From Cardinalis cardinalis (taxonomy: Eukaryota; Chordata; Aves; Passeriformes; Cardinalidae), in the NCBI GenBank assembly GCA_014549065.1, contig JACDOX010000262.1, positions 514,526-578,525 on the forward strand: DNA of 64,000 bases, read 5' to 3'. The translations under genes and the position numbers were made by a program. The notes below the pieces were generated by a model. That model saw only the letters and a list, made by a program, of their open reading frames with translations, made no database searches and was not told where the DNA came from. Positions 38,597 through 51,300 of the stretch are shown in pieces (within the stretch, counting starts at the first letter, position 1; each line of letters begins with the position of its first letter).

Positions 38597-39304
38597 TCAC
38601 TGCCGGGGGGTTGACCAGCCCATGTCACTGAAGGGTCCCTCGCCCGTGGCCGACCTCGGGGGGGGACCACAGGGTGTGCAGAGGTCAGAGTCGGTGTCTG
38701 ACTCCCCTTCTGCAATGTAGGGTCTGATTTTGGCCACGGCTGCATAGCAACCGTTGTTAAGGATGTCCAAATTCTCTTTGGACTGGGAGATGCTAAAGCC
38801 GCTGAAAGAGCGCTCCAGTTCCTCGTGGTCCACCGAGGGGATGGAGATGGACGTGTCGCTGTCTCTCATGGCACTCTCGTGGTGTTTGGTTGTAATGTCT
38901 TCGTTCCTCAGGTACTCCGCGCTGCTCGCCCGGTGCCCGCCGCTGTAGGCGGACAGGGAGCGCTCGTGGGAGGGCGGAGGCGGGATCCGGACCAGCGAGC
39001 CGGGGTCCCCGATGGGAGAGGAGCCGTGGCTCTGCCGCTGGCACGACGTGGAGGGCGGGCAGGCGTTGCTCGGGGCTGGTGGGGCGGAGAAGTTCTTCTG
39101 ACCCATGGAGCTGGTGGACCTGATGATCTTGATGATGCAGCCGTTCTTGTCGATGTGCTCCCGGCTGTCTTCGGGGCTGTGGTAGGGAGGGGCCGGGTCT
39201 GGTTCTTTGGACCCAAAGTAAGCCTCTGTCTCCGTTGGTGGGATGCCCATCCGCTGCATGTAAATGTTCACCAGGAAGTCCAGCTTCTTCTCCATGGATT
39301 GAAC
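38597..39304 (-). CDS. KCNQ2: KCNQ2 terminal coding exon (helix D, ankyrin-G motif, stop)
   Basis: The exon is 708 nt (235 codons plus TGA at 38599-38597). It enters in phase 0 after the acceptor ttttgcag. It opens with VQSMEKKLDFLVNIYMQRM, the second half of the helix D coiled coil that drives tetramer assembly. A long, mostly disordered tail follows, with PPYHSPEDSREH, GSLVRIPPPP and HERSLSAYSGG. The segment SIPSVDHEELERSFSGFS corresponds to the ankyrin-G binding motif conserved in KCNQ2 and KCNQ3, which anchors the channel at the axon initial segment. The tail AEGESDTDSDLCTPCGPPPR is diagnostic of KCNQ2. The final residues GWSTPRQ differ from the mammalian ending GWAGPRK (recalled). The exon is GC-rich compared with its introns, and long open frames on the opposite strand here are shadows. 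Confidence 0.97.
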   Translation of the reverse strand, partial: VQSMEKKLDFLVNIYMQRMGIPPTETEAYFGSKEPDPAPPYHSPEDSREHIDKNGCIIKIIRSTSSMGQKNFSAPPAPSNACPPSTSCQRQSHGSSPIGDPGSLVRIPPPPSHERSLSAYSGGHRASSAEYLRNEDITTKHHESAMRDSDTSISIPSVDHEELERSFSGFSISQSKENLDILNNGCYAAVAKIRPYIAEGESDTDSDLCTPCGPPPRSATGEGPFSDMGWSTPRQ

Positions 39305-42300
39305 CTGCAAAANCACCACAGTTTCAGCACTACATGCAGGCTGAGGCACATCAACATCCTGAGTATGAGCAACTTCCANGGAGGCACAAGTGTGGGGCTG
39401 GGCTTCATAGATCACCTCTGCCTACACTGACCCACAGCATCTCAAACTTTTAGTGAATATTTAATTNTCCTGTTCTGAAGGGTTTAATTCTCTACCTTGT
39501 TACAAGATTTTCCTTATGCCCCTCTAATCTTTATGACAGGCACCAAGTTCTAGAAAGGCTGGAGAACACTCGCTTCTTCCAGCTCCTTAGTTCACTTTGC
39601 ACTTGTCTGAGCTCAGAAGGCCATTGGGATTTCTGAGCCTTATGCTCTAGGAAGATTTTAAATCTTCAGCAAGGCCAACAGCTCCAGCAGCCAGGCTCAG
39701 GGACTCATTTGAAACGTGTCCAGTGTGGTGGCAAAGAAACCAATGTGCTGTCTTCAAAAATAATGCAGNCTTTTGACAAACTCACTAAAATAGACTCAAA
39801 GTGCCTGGTTTGAAAGTAGCACTTAGGCTTCCAAGGCATTTAGTGCCCTTTCATNACATCCACCTTGCTTCTTTTTCAAAGTATTCAGGGCTCTCATTTT
39901 TTTTTTTTTAACTAAAAGGTAACATTCCACTGAAGGAAAAAGCCAAGGAAAAACCAACACAATGCATGCAACACCCTCTGACAAGAATCCCTTCCTGACC
40001 CAAGATACCTGTTTTTCAACTTTTCCAAGCCTGCCCATCATGCTGGGGTCTTCGGGCAGCTCCCCTTCTGCTGGCCCTTTGGTCCGATCCTTGTCGGTCA
40101 TGGAGGATCCTCTCCCAACAATCTGGTCAACTCTACCGGGATCAGAAAATCCCCCCGCCCCCGGAAAAGGACCTGGAGTCAGTTGGAGGCAGCAGGTGAG
40201 GAGGGCACTGCTTGTTGTGCCTCCACAGGACAAAGCAACAGCCTCTCTCCCAGCTAACACTCCAAATTACTCACAGACACGCAGTGGCACTGAAGTGTTA
40301 ATTCAGATGCAAAATTCAGAGCGGTATTAGCAGAGTTTGAAATTATCCATTTCTGTTTATACAGATAAAACCTGGAACATTATGCACAGTAAATTTACCC
40401 ACTGCAAAGAATTCCTTTAGCTGGCTTTCTTCCAAATCGATTAACTTCTTATTTGCGCTGAGAAATTATTGTTTTGGGGGAAGATAAAGTTTTCTGTCTA
40501 GCAAATATCAATGGGATCTTTTTCAGTCTTTGCAGCAGTTTCCTCTCCTCCATGCAAATGTCCATGTGTAATTCTCATGTCCATGAAAATAAGCTGCTTG
40601 TCCTAAGATCCAGACAAACAGGTGCAGTGATGACTGTTTTAGTGGAATTACATCAAGGCTGAATTTGGCCAGAACTCACCAAACATTACCAAACTGTTTT
40701 CATCTCAATGCAGTTCACACTTGTAGTGCTAGATTTACTGNTTTTTATTAGCAGGCTCCCAGCTGGGAGCAGCAGAGGAGGCTCCTGCCAAATCAGCTGG
40801 GAAAGGTTACCAGGCACATAATTTGGTACTGGCTTCTTTACACATGTCACATTTGCACTTATTCCCAGTATGGAAACACCTGGGTTGATTAACAGCTCCA
40901 GAGGGAGGGAAAGGAGGAGAGCAGAATCAATTTGGAAGCTGGAATTCAATTTTATTAGAGCCATCAAATATAATTTCTGGAGAGTAAACACTGGAGCTTC
41001 TTGGTCCCTCCAAAGTCCAGGGAGCAACTCATTTTTGGAATAACTTCTTAATGGCAGCCAGGTTTATAGAGTAATTCTGTGCTGGGCAAACTTTACTCTT
41101 GCATAATGCACCAAATGTAAGGGTGGCAGNGGGGAAAGAAGGGTTAATTAATCTGACTGAAACCAAGTTGAGGAATCTTGAGCAAAAACTCAAAATGCTT
41201 CTTACACAGTTCTGCCGTGTGGGCCATGGGTCCATGCACCGGGAGGAGGAAAAGGAAGGAGCTGAACACAGACAGACAGGGGAAAATGAACAAACAAAAA
41301 CCAAGGAAAGGAATGAGACGTGAGGCTATTTCCAACACAAGAGCCATCTGTTTGCTTCACACTGGACAGGGACTTCATACTGATGTTGGCTGTTGACACT
41401 GAGGGACAGGTACCAGTGGGAATGGACCAGCGTGGCTCCCTTAGCTTATATTAGAGCAACAGCACTTTACAGCACCAGATCTGGCTCAAAGAGATGAAGT
41501 GGATGAGCACATCATACCAAAGACAGAAAATATAAGCCAACAATTGTTTCAGAGTTTAGCTTTGATCCCAGAAGCTACTTGATTTGGGCAGGGGTGTGAC
41601 AGAATTCTGTTCTGCTTAAAAAGTCATGTTTGATCCTTTGCTTAGCAATATAAGCACAGGAGTACAAGGAGCACCAAGTGCTGGAATTACAAGTGTGAGG
41701 AATATGCATGCCTTATTTCTCTCTTGTAATGGGAGAAGGAAGTCACTGACATTTACAGGAACTCCCCACGAGGGATGCAGTTACTGACAGGACATACAGC
41801 ACAAGAAATCCTAGGACAATGTCGTTACCATGTAAGCAAAGAGCTGTCAAATTGGGTACCTCGGGCTACCTTGGTGGGGAATCACAAGCCAAGGCGTGGT
41901 ACAGCCATTGTATGAACTCCTCTCCTGTATGCACAAGCAAGTAGACTGGTAAAAGAATGAACACGAGTTTAAAGAGGCCCAAAGTCTAAATGTTATTGAG
42001 TATTGCAGAAGGCCGAGAACAATCAGGATGCTCTGTCCTCCTGTCGCATCCAGCAGCACAGTGACACTGAAATATGTCCACTCATGGAAATGAGACGTCC
42101 CTCAGGAGCTGTGGAGTGGAGCAGGGAGGCAGGACAGACTGTGACACAGAGAGGAGAACCCAACATTGCACCCTAACCCTAATTCTACCCTTGCAGAAAT
42201 CAAGGCAGGACCTCTGCTGTCTTTCATATCTGAAGAGAAGAGCTATCCAGTGAGTGACCCTCACATGGCCCATTTCANGGGCCAGCTGGCACTTCACAGC

Positions 42301-45300
42301 TGGAGTGATCATTAAGAAGAGNACTAAGTTGTTGCTCACCTTTAAGGACACGACTTGCCTTTAGACCTGCTGGGATTTAGGAGCAGGGCTGAAGCCCTTC
42401 CCAGAGCTCACCCATAAAGCATTCAGAAACCCTTTCCCATTATATAATTGACACCAGAGCCCAGAACACCTGCTTGATTCACTCCCTTTGTGTCTGTACC
42501 TGAACACAGCCCTGACTCCTGGGGTGGTTGTCTCCCACAGCTCTGAGGAAGCAGAGCCAGATCCCTCCTTGGAGGCAGAGCAGCACCAAGGATGGNGCAG
42601 GGGGGCAGCTCTGGGCCTCTGGCCCCAGTGCAGGGAGGGGANAAGGTGAACCAAGTCCTTCTCTCTTTATGGGAGAGACCACTCTCAAGCTCTCCCACCC
42701 CTTTGCTTCCCACGGCACAAGCTGGAGCACAGGAGAGTGCTCCTACCCTCAGCAGAGCCCAGATTTCATTTGTGCCTTATCTGATACAAGAGAAAAGAGG
42801 AAATTCCTTGTGAGCTCCCAACCCACTGTACCTAGCTCAGAGCCACCAAGAGCAGGAGGTCCTTTTAGCCATTACAAGATTTTGAGATTTTGTCCCAGCT
42901 NGGCAACAAAGCTCAAAAGATGAAGAAGAAAGAACATATTCCACTTTAGGAAGCAGAAGGGGATAGTTTATGTTCTTACTGCATGACAGAGGACCAAGAA
43001 TCTTCTGGGGTGCCCACCCCACTTCTACACTACAGGCCATGGGGAGATTTGTGTCTTCACAATACTTAATCTTGCTGTGCCAAATACACTTGTGCAGAGG
43101 GAAGAATTCAGCTGAAGCTTTAGAAGAGCCAGCCCCATGTTCTTCCTTTCCTGGCAGAAGAGGATTCAGAGATTTCTAAGGATGCACAACCAACTGTGCC
43201 ATCTGCTGTCCTTGGTTGNCTCTGCTGGGCCTCAGTTTGGGAGGGAGAGAGAAGAGGGGATTGCTCTTTAAAGTGGACTTTACTGTCTTTCCTTCTTTTT
43301 AATGATACAAAAAAAATGTAAATTCTTGCATCAGCCACAGTGCAGGTTTTCTCATGCTTCATTATGCTTCATGCTAACAGTGCATGCAAAGAGGTGTAAT
43401 TTGTCACCCTCGGGCCAGAAGCAGACATCAAAAGGTCAAACGGCTCAAATGATATAAAAATGAAGTGTTTGGGAATAGATAGTCAAGTATTTTCCTTTTT
43501 TTTCCTTTATCTCTTATAAATTTTTGTAAACAATCCAGGCATTGAAGCCAAACCCCCTTCATCCATGTCACAGGACTGGCTACTTACCCCTTCATTTGGC
43601 AATAAAACTTGCTCTGGACGAATTTAGATCAACAACTGTTTTCTAAAAATTGCAGCTGAGATTGCACCTATTCTAGGCTAAATCAGCTGATCAAGGGAAT
43701 TTTATCCAAATTGTNTGCGTGCAGAGCATGGAGCAAACACCATCAGACAAACCACAGCTGTGGGCACCTACCAGGATCCCCCTGACTTTTCTGGGAGCTG
43801 CTTGCAGAAAGATTTTGGCTGAACTGAGCAATCCATCGGGTAAAGACAGCTCATGGGACATCCCTCCCGTGATGTTTCTCTGGGCAGAATTTGGCTAAAA
43901 CAGGGGGTGCAGACTGAAAAGGAGAGGCTGGAGCCATCCATGGGGACCTCACAGGACAAAGACCATGGCAGCAGCAGAGCCTGACCCCGGGTTTCTGGAT
44001 CTGGGCTTGGGGCTGCTCAGAGCTCTGGTTCCCACCCATCAGCCCCTTGAGCACCTCNCAAGTGCTGCTGGTGTCTGTGGGAGGATGAAACTGCCAAAAA
44101 TTAAGTGTAGCACATGCCTTTTCATGGGTGGGAACAGAGATTTTAGCAGCCTTCTGTACCTTGCTGCTTTCTGCAGGCACAGCTTGATAAGGGGGAAATG
44201 AAAAAGAAAATCATTGGAAAAAGGAGAAATTACCAAAAAAAAAATCTAAACATCCCAGTAGCCTTGTGGGCATGTGCAAAGATTTTTAAATCAGTATTAG
44301 AAACTGTGTAAATGGTGGGGGGAAAGTTATTATCATGAAGCTGATACAGCAACACTCTTGGACTGAATAAAATAATTATTCCATTTTGAGGCCTCCTCCC
44401 CTCAGTTCCCTTAATCACCTTTGCTGTGTGTGAGGCACAAGTTTTCAGATTAAAATCTTACTTTTAGTGAAGGCTTGTCACACATATCATCTTAAAGGTT
44501 AAATACAACAAAATCCAGTTGAATATGTATTTTTAAATTTAAATATAAATGTTTCTGCAGATAGCAAGGTTATTTTGTTTTCAAANACTTATTTTAGCAG
44601 GGAGGAAGAATGGGAAAAAATACTTTTCTGAAAGCATTTTTTTTTTTCAAGCATAAAGCTTTGGGCTTCTAGAAAATTCAATTTTTTTAATGTTTGAGCT
44701 AGCTGAGTGGGAAAAGGTAAGCTTTCAATATTCTTTTTACTTACATTTCTCTAGTGAAGATTACTCAGAGCAGCTTAAATAAAAATCAAGAGATTTGTCA
44801 CATATTAGCTCTTAGGGAGGCAAATATATTTAGGGAAAAAAATATTTGAGGCTAAGCTTACTGCATTTAAAAATCACCTACTATTTCTGCATGGAAAATT
44901 ACTTTCTGGCAAATATTTATACCTGCTTTGAGCTGTACTGGTCTCAGTGCAAGGAGAAAATACAGCCCAGCTCATGGCCTTGCTGCCCAGACCTCAGAAT
45001 GCCCTAAAATGGCAATTTTTGTGAGAATATATTCCTCATTGCATGAGCTTCAGATATGGTTTTACTNAGAGAGAGAACTTAATGAGAGCTGTCTCGCTGT
45101 GTGACTGAGGGCTGGGTTTGACTCCCACTCCTTTTGCTTGGATAATCAAGATTGATTTCTTATTTTTCAGAATATGAGTCCCATGGTTGTAGTATTTTAA
45201 CACAATTTTTTCCTCCATGGTCAGCAGAGTGGCACCAGGAGGAAATAGAGTATCACTGTGTTCATCAGNTACAAAACACTTCATTCTTACTCTGCCCACT

Positions 45301-48300
45301 GAAATAAACTCATTTCATTGTCCAAAGAGCTGCAGAGGCTCCTTTGCTTGTGTGTGGATGGTGTCATCCTTTAGGAAGTGGACTGTTCACTTTATATTGG
45401 CTTTGTGGGTAAATGTTCCACCTTCTACATTTAAAGACAGCCTGATAAAATANGAGATCTTTTAAAAAGATACAATTTAGCTTCCTAACGCGTCAAAGAA
45501 GATTGAAAATAGGAAATAGGCTCGCTGAAGGAACTGATGGTTATTGATGACTGAACGAACATCCCCTTTTTTGTTCCCCTCTGGCTTGAAGGCAAATCAG
45601 AGCACACCCAGAGCAGCAAACCGTTGTGAGTCATGATTTAGCAGGCTGCACTGCTAAGTGAGAAATGCCGTCATATAACTGGCATGAAAGGGGTTTGACA
45701 TTAAGCAAATGAAAAAAAATTCCGGAGAAAGCGGCATTTTGGTGAATCCTAACCTAGGCGAGTATTGGGGAGACTCTTTGGAAGAATACATGGGTCCTTT
45801 GGTTGGATACTTCTTATGCCGGGGAGTTGAAGGGGGTGGGGGACCCACAATCATATCTATCCTGGCAAAGTAAATAAGAAAAAAGACACCAGCAAAATGC
45901 ATAATGAAGCAACACGTAGAGAAAAGTTGATCAGAGAAAAGTCGCGGAAAGAAACAACTGACAAACAGAACGACAGGGAAAGAAAGAGAGAGAAATTGAA
46001 AATATATTCCGCTGGAAACAGGAGGCTCTTGCCTAGCACCTGGTTGTTGGTGAAAAACCAGTCTTACCCACTTCAGGGTAAGATTTGGAGATTTNGGCAC
46101 CATTGCATCATCATTAGGACCTCCCCCCGCCCCAGATATAACAGGCACCATGCTTTACCCTCTGGAATATATTTGCATATGTGTGGCAATATCCCATTGA
46201 GGTGGCTGGATATGAAACAACATATATTCATCCTCCTTTCAGTTCCAGTGCTAGAGAGCACATCCTCAGCTAGTTCAGGGAAGCATGAGCTGCTGGGAGT
46301 CGGCGAGNAACGCTGCAGGGCTGGATAACTCAATGAATGGGAGACATCCATGGTTGGCAAGGTGTCAGGATGGAACACGAGACAATGTGAACACAACACT
46401 GAAAAGAGCACATTGCAGACACAGTGACACAGGCTTTACTGATTAAAGAGGAAAGTACATGTAAACACCCCAGAAATGTGCTTGGATGCAGCTTTAATCC
46501 ATCACAGCCCTGTCTAGGGGAGGTCAGAGCCAGCCCTGCCAAGCTGGGCTGGGAGGCAGAACACGGGGCTCTGATTGATGAAGGAAAGGGACACTAAAAT
46601 ATCTCTTCTCCAAGGTGCCCCATGACTTCCTCTCTGGGATCCACCATAAGGGTGCAGGGTCCAANACTGGCCATGGCCTTGTCTACAGGGGGCCCTTCCA
46701 GTTGTACTGGGCAGGTGCCCAGCCATGGGACCTGTTGGTGCCCAAAGGGTGGCCCAAAGGGGTCTGGTCCCATCACCATCACTGATCTGCTCTGTGGGGA
46801 CAGTGAAACCAGTGAAGCTGCCTGGTAGTCTTGGATCCTAAATCCAGGTGCTTCATGCTTTTGAAGCAGCTCCTNGTCCTCCTGGCTTCCCTGTGAGAGG
46901 ATGGGTGATGGCCTTGTCCAGCCCCAGAACCTCATCTTCACAGTCNCAGACCTACAGCTAAGAGGAGAATCCAGTTTGGTCTTTGAAAGCTGCAATTCCG
47001 TACCCCGACCTCCCNAAAAAAGCAGATAACCAAACTGCTTTGTCTCTGCAGCACATGTCCCTGAAGGACTGGGGAGATCAGGATGGTGAGGCAATCTGCC
47101 ACAGCCCTCAGGGTGCTGGAGACTCAGGCATCCCACCTGGAGCCAGAAGAGGTGACAACCCCAATGCCCAGGACCCACTGCAGAGGTGGCCTCAAGGCCT
47201 CTTGTTTCAGGTTACTAAAGTTAGGAATCTCAATCCCCTCCCCTTCCTCTTCTCCCTCTATATTCAGCCACGCATCTTGGATCTGTGATCATTGAATTTG
47301 TTCAGAACAGGAGTGAGAGGCTCACACAGAGGAAATTCTCCAGGATATTTTGGTCTCCATTGCAAGGGAGAATGTTCCTTCTGGGAAAAGCACAGTGTGC
47401 AGCAGGGCTGAGAAAGCTACCTCTGCATCTTCAACGTCAAAAATAGCAGAGTTAAAATGGTCTCTGAGAGATTCATGGCAGAACAGAGACTCCTCTTTTT
47501 CCCAAGACAATTTTCCTGCTTCATTCCTGAGGTTCATGTCAGCTGTTTGCATACACAAACACTTCTTTTTTCTTCACCTTTGCTGACTCTACCGGGGACT
47601 TAAATGGGTATGAAATTAAAGGAAAACTTCCTCAATGGCTTCTAGGGGAAACTGGGCTGCCACTGCCATCAAGGGAAGCAATTTNATTCTCTGAGTGTAA
47701 AAGCAAATGGTGTATTTTTTTGACTGGAGATTGCCCATGGCCAAGCCCTGCCATAGTTCTGGGTGTCCTTCAAACTCTGCAGAACTGCAGCCACTTCTGC
47801 TGAGCCAACACAACCAGAGCTGTTGGAGGCTTGGGGTCTGCTTTTTCCATCAGGGCTGAGGGAAAAGTGGTTCAGACTAAAAGATTAAACTTTGATCCTC
47901 TGNTCAAGGAATCAAACTTCTGTGTTTGAGGGGTTTTTTTTCCTTNCAGGAGAAACATGAAAAACATGGAACCTTGGTTCCATTTGTCCCTTTTCAACAT
48001 TCCTTCTCCTATTAAAATGAGCACATCTTGCCCTAAAATCTGAGCACAGAAGCTGAAATGCAGCTCAGCTAAACCCCACCTACGTTGGTGGGCTTGGATG
48101 AGACACTCCCATCTGCATGGATTTTCAGCAGACTGTGCCGTCTGAGGAGGGATTCCTCCTGAAGCAGCTCAGCATCCCAACGGTGGGAGGGAGCTGCTGC
48201 CTGCTCACTGCTCTCTGTGTCTGTGGCAGCAGGGCCACAGCCAGGACACCAAATTTTGTCTTCTTTCACTCCCAGGAAAGTACCAAGTGCATGAGCCTTA

Positions 48301-51300
48301 ACCCTGGGGCACCGAAACTTTGCTCCCTGCCAGGAGGACCATGGAGATACCCATGTTGGGATACACCTTATTGCCAAAAGCTCCCAAAATAAAGCAGGAG
48401 GATGAGCCATAATTTCTGTATGTCCTGAGATGGGCAGTAAGGGAGTTTTAGGGCAGTCCCTGCCCTAAAGANCTGCTTATCCCTGTGGGTTCCAGCCATA
48501 AGCACTGATGTCTTCCATGGGGATTTGTCTTAAAAAGGAGAAGAATAAGCTGTAGCTGCAAAGAGAAGTGTCTCTCCTGAAAATACCTCCACAATGAACA
48601 AAATGCAGTGGAAAATGAAGCAAAGGGGGGGTCTCTTGCCTGGCCTGAAGGTTTTTGATCCGGGAGAGCATGTCCAGGTGCCCAGCTGAGTACTGCTCGA
48701 TGACGTCCATCACATCGTAGGGCCGAAGGCTCTCCTTAAACTTGCGCTTGGAGACCAGAAACCTCATAATGCTGCAGGAGACAGAGANCAAAATCACCAC
48801 ACATCCCTGGGTGCAGCCTGACCTGCTTCATGGCGGATAAAAAACACTGCAGGGAGCTGCTCTGGAAGGAAAATGGAATAAATCCCAACCCTGTGGGTTT
48901 GGGAGAGGATGCAGCAAGAGGAGAGAGGAAGGGGATTGCGGGGGCTGGTGGCTGAAGCCCTGTCTGCACCAGGGGGTCCCTGATGCCCCTTGGACTGTCA
49001 TCTGTGCATGTGCTCTCTGCACCACTTTTAGAAATGTCAGCATTACATTCANAGCTGGTGAGAACTGTCATTTGGATGCATCCCTGCGGGGGATTTTCCT
49101 GTTTCTCCATTTATTCCTTCCCTAAGCAAAAATTGCCCTTCCTGGCAAAATTGTCTGTAAAGCAGGGCAGGCCACCCAGGGGAAAAGCAGCCTGCAGCAC
49201 ACACATGTCAGAATTTGCCAGCACCTCTCTGGCTTTACACTTCTCATTTTTCTCTATAATTTATTTTTCTGGACCGCTTCCCCCCTCTCCCTCTCTTACC
49301 ACACTGCCCTGATGCTGACTTTCAGCCCTGGTGTCAAATCTTCTGTCACAAACTCGCAGTTGCAGCTTTTGTTCTCATCAGGAATGTCTTCTCCAGGGAG
49401 GCTTGCTTCTGGGTTTGGGACAGGGAAGGAGAAACACAACACGTTACTGTTTCCTGTGCCAGTGCTGCACAAGGAAAGATGAGGCAGATCAAAAACCGCA
49501 ACCCCAAGGGAAGAGACAGAGAAACCTTTGCTGAGCATCCAGATGAGAGCATTTCCCAGGATGTGCTTAGGTGACATTCAGCAGTGCCAACTNCAGCTCT
49601 CATATGTCCCTGTATCGGTGAAACCCAGCATCATTTGGGTTGGAAAAGCCCTCTGAGATCATCAAGTCCAACCATTCCCCCAGCACAGCCAAGCCCAGCC
49701 AGAAAACCATCTCCCCAGGTGCCACATCTAGATGNGTTTTAAATCCCTCCAAAAAGGTGACTCCACCACTGCCCTGTGCAGCCTGTTCCAGGGCTTGACC
49801 ACCCTTTCAGTGAAGAAATTTTTCCTAATATCCAACCTAACCCTCCCCAGCGCACCTTGAGGTCATTTTGTCTTGTCCCAATACCTGACTCTTCCTCCTC
49901 TCCCCATCCTTATATACAGAAATACAAACATTATCATGGATATCAGAAAGGGTCTTCTTGCCTCTTGTAATCATCANTGACAAGTTTGGGTTGGAAGGGA
50001 CCTTTTAAAGGCCCTCTAGCCCAACCCCCTGCAATGCGCAGGGACATCTTCACCTTGATCAGGTTGCTCAGGCTACTCCAAGATAAAAGAGTGGGAGGAG
50101 AAGGAGTCCCAACACCTTGACTGGCAGCTCTGCCCTTCTTAGGTAGGGAGGGAGAGGATGNTGGGGCCAGCTGGGAATTTAGGGTCCAGCACGGCAGCCC
50201 AAGCCCTCACCTTCCGAGTTCTGCCGCGACGCNGCTCCCTTGATGCGGAACGCTTGCCGGGCTCGGCTGCGGTCTCCGAAGCTCCAGCTCTTGGGCACTT
50301 TGNTCGGGCTGTCCTCGATGCTCTGGTCAGCACTGGGGGACCTCCTGATGCCCTGAGCCTGTGGAGAGCCTTTCCCTTTGGTGCCAGCACCGCGGGGACT
50401 GGAGAAGACACGATCTTTCAAACTGACCTTCTGACTGTTCAGAGAAACACGTTGAAACAAAGACAAAAAGGAGACAGCAGGAGGAGTCATTCTGGAAACC
50501 ACGCAGTCCTTCCCCACCAGCCATTAGAAACCAAGAGCACTTCCAAGCAGCAGTGACATGTAGCTTTGCTGTTGGCTTTTTTTTTTTCTCCAATATGTAT
50601 TTTTTATTTTTATTTTTGTTTTAAAGAAAGCATTGTAGAAATGTTTCCGTCATCATGAGTGAAATGGGAATGGTTTGTAAGAGAGAAAATAATGAGGACT
50701 TAAACAGAAGCCCCTCATGGGATGCCAGGGCTGGCGGGACAGAATGACATTAACAATGAGGTTATGATTCCTTAAATCACTGATCGGCTCCGATCACCAG
50801 TTAGGAAGCTTTTCTTTCACAACTGCCTTCCAAAACACTATGGCTAATAAGAAAATACCAATTAAAAAAACCCCAAGCCACCATCTTAAAACTTTAGTGC
50901 AGACACTTCACTTCTGGTGCTCAGATCTGTCCTTTCCCTTTCTTCAGCTCCTGTATTTCCTCCCTCTTAAAACATGATCTGCCCCCTTTATATATTCCAA
51001 AGAATTCTTCTTTATCCAGTTACATATCGAAACATATAAATACAAACACAGTGCCACTCCTTTACATCCTATAAAAATAAAAATCCCATCTAAAAGCTAT
51101 CTGCCATCTCCCTNGAGGTCTGCTATGGCTGTCATAAACATGGAAAGCAAAATTTTTAAACTTCAGAATATGGCACTTTCATGCCTTTTTTCCTACGAGA
51201 GTCTTTGCAATTATGGTTGGAAAAGAAGGTCTCTCCAGAAACAGAGATAATCTCACTGGGAAATAGTGACCACCCAGCTCTAATTAGTTTCCAAATTCTC

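Noticed and set aside
38825..39430. 201-codon plus-strand frame
   Set aside because: Lies opposite the KCNQ2 terminal exon and is a GC-rich shadow. The minus-strand reading matches a known protein along its length.
46594..47178. 194-codon minus frame in a KCNQ2 intron
   Set aside because: No family resemblance and no need for it in the channel reading frame.
48477..48639. Extension of the helix C exon past the GC donor as coding
   Set aside because: The residues after LQAR do not resemble any KCNQ protein and the in-phase downstream exons fit perfectly. Intron retention remains possible but is not supported.
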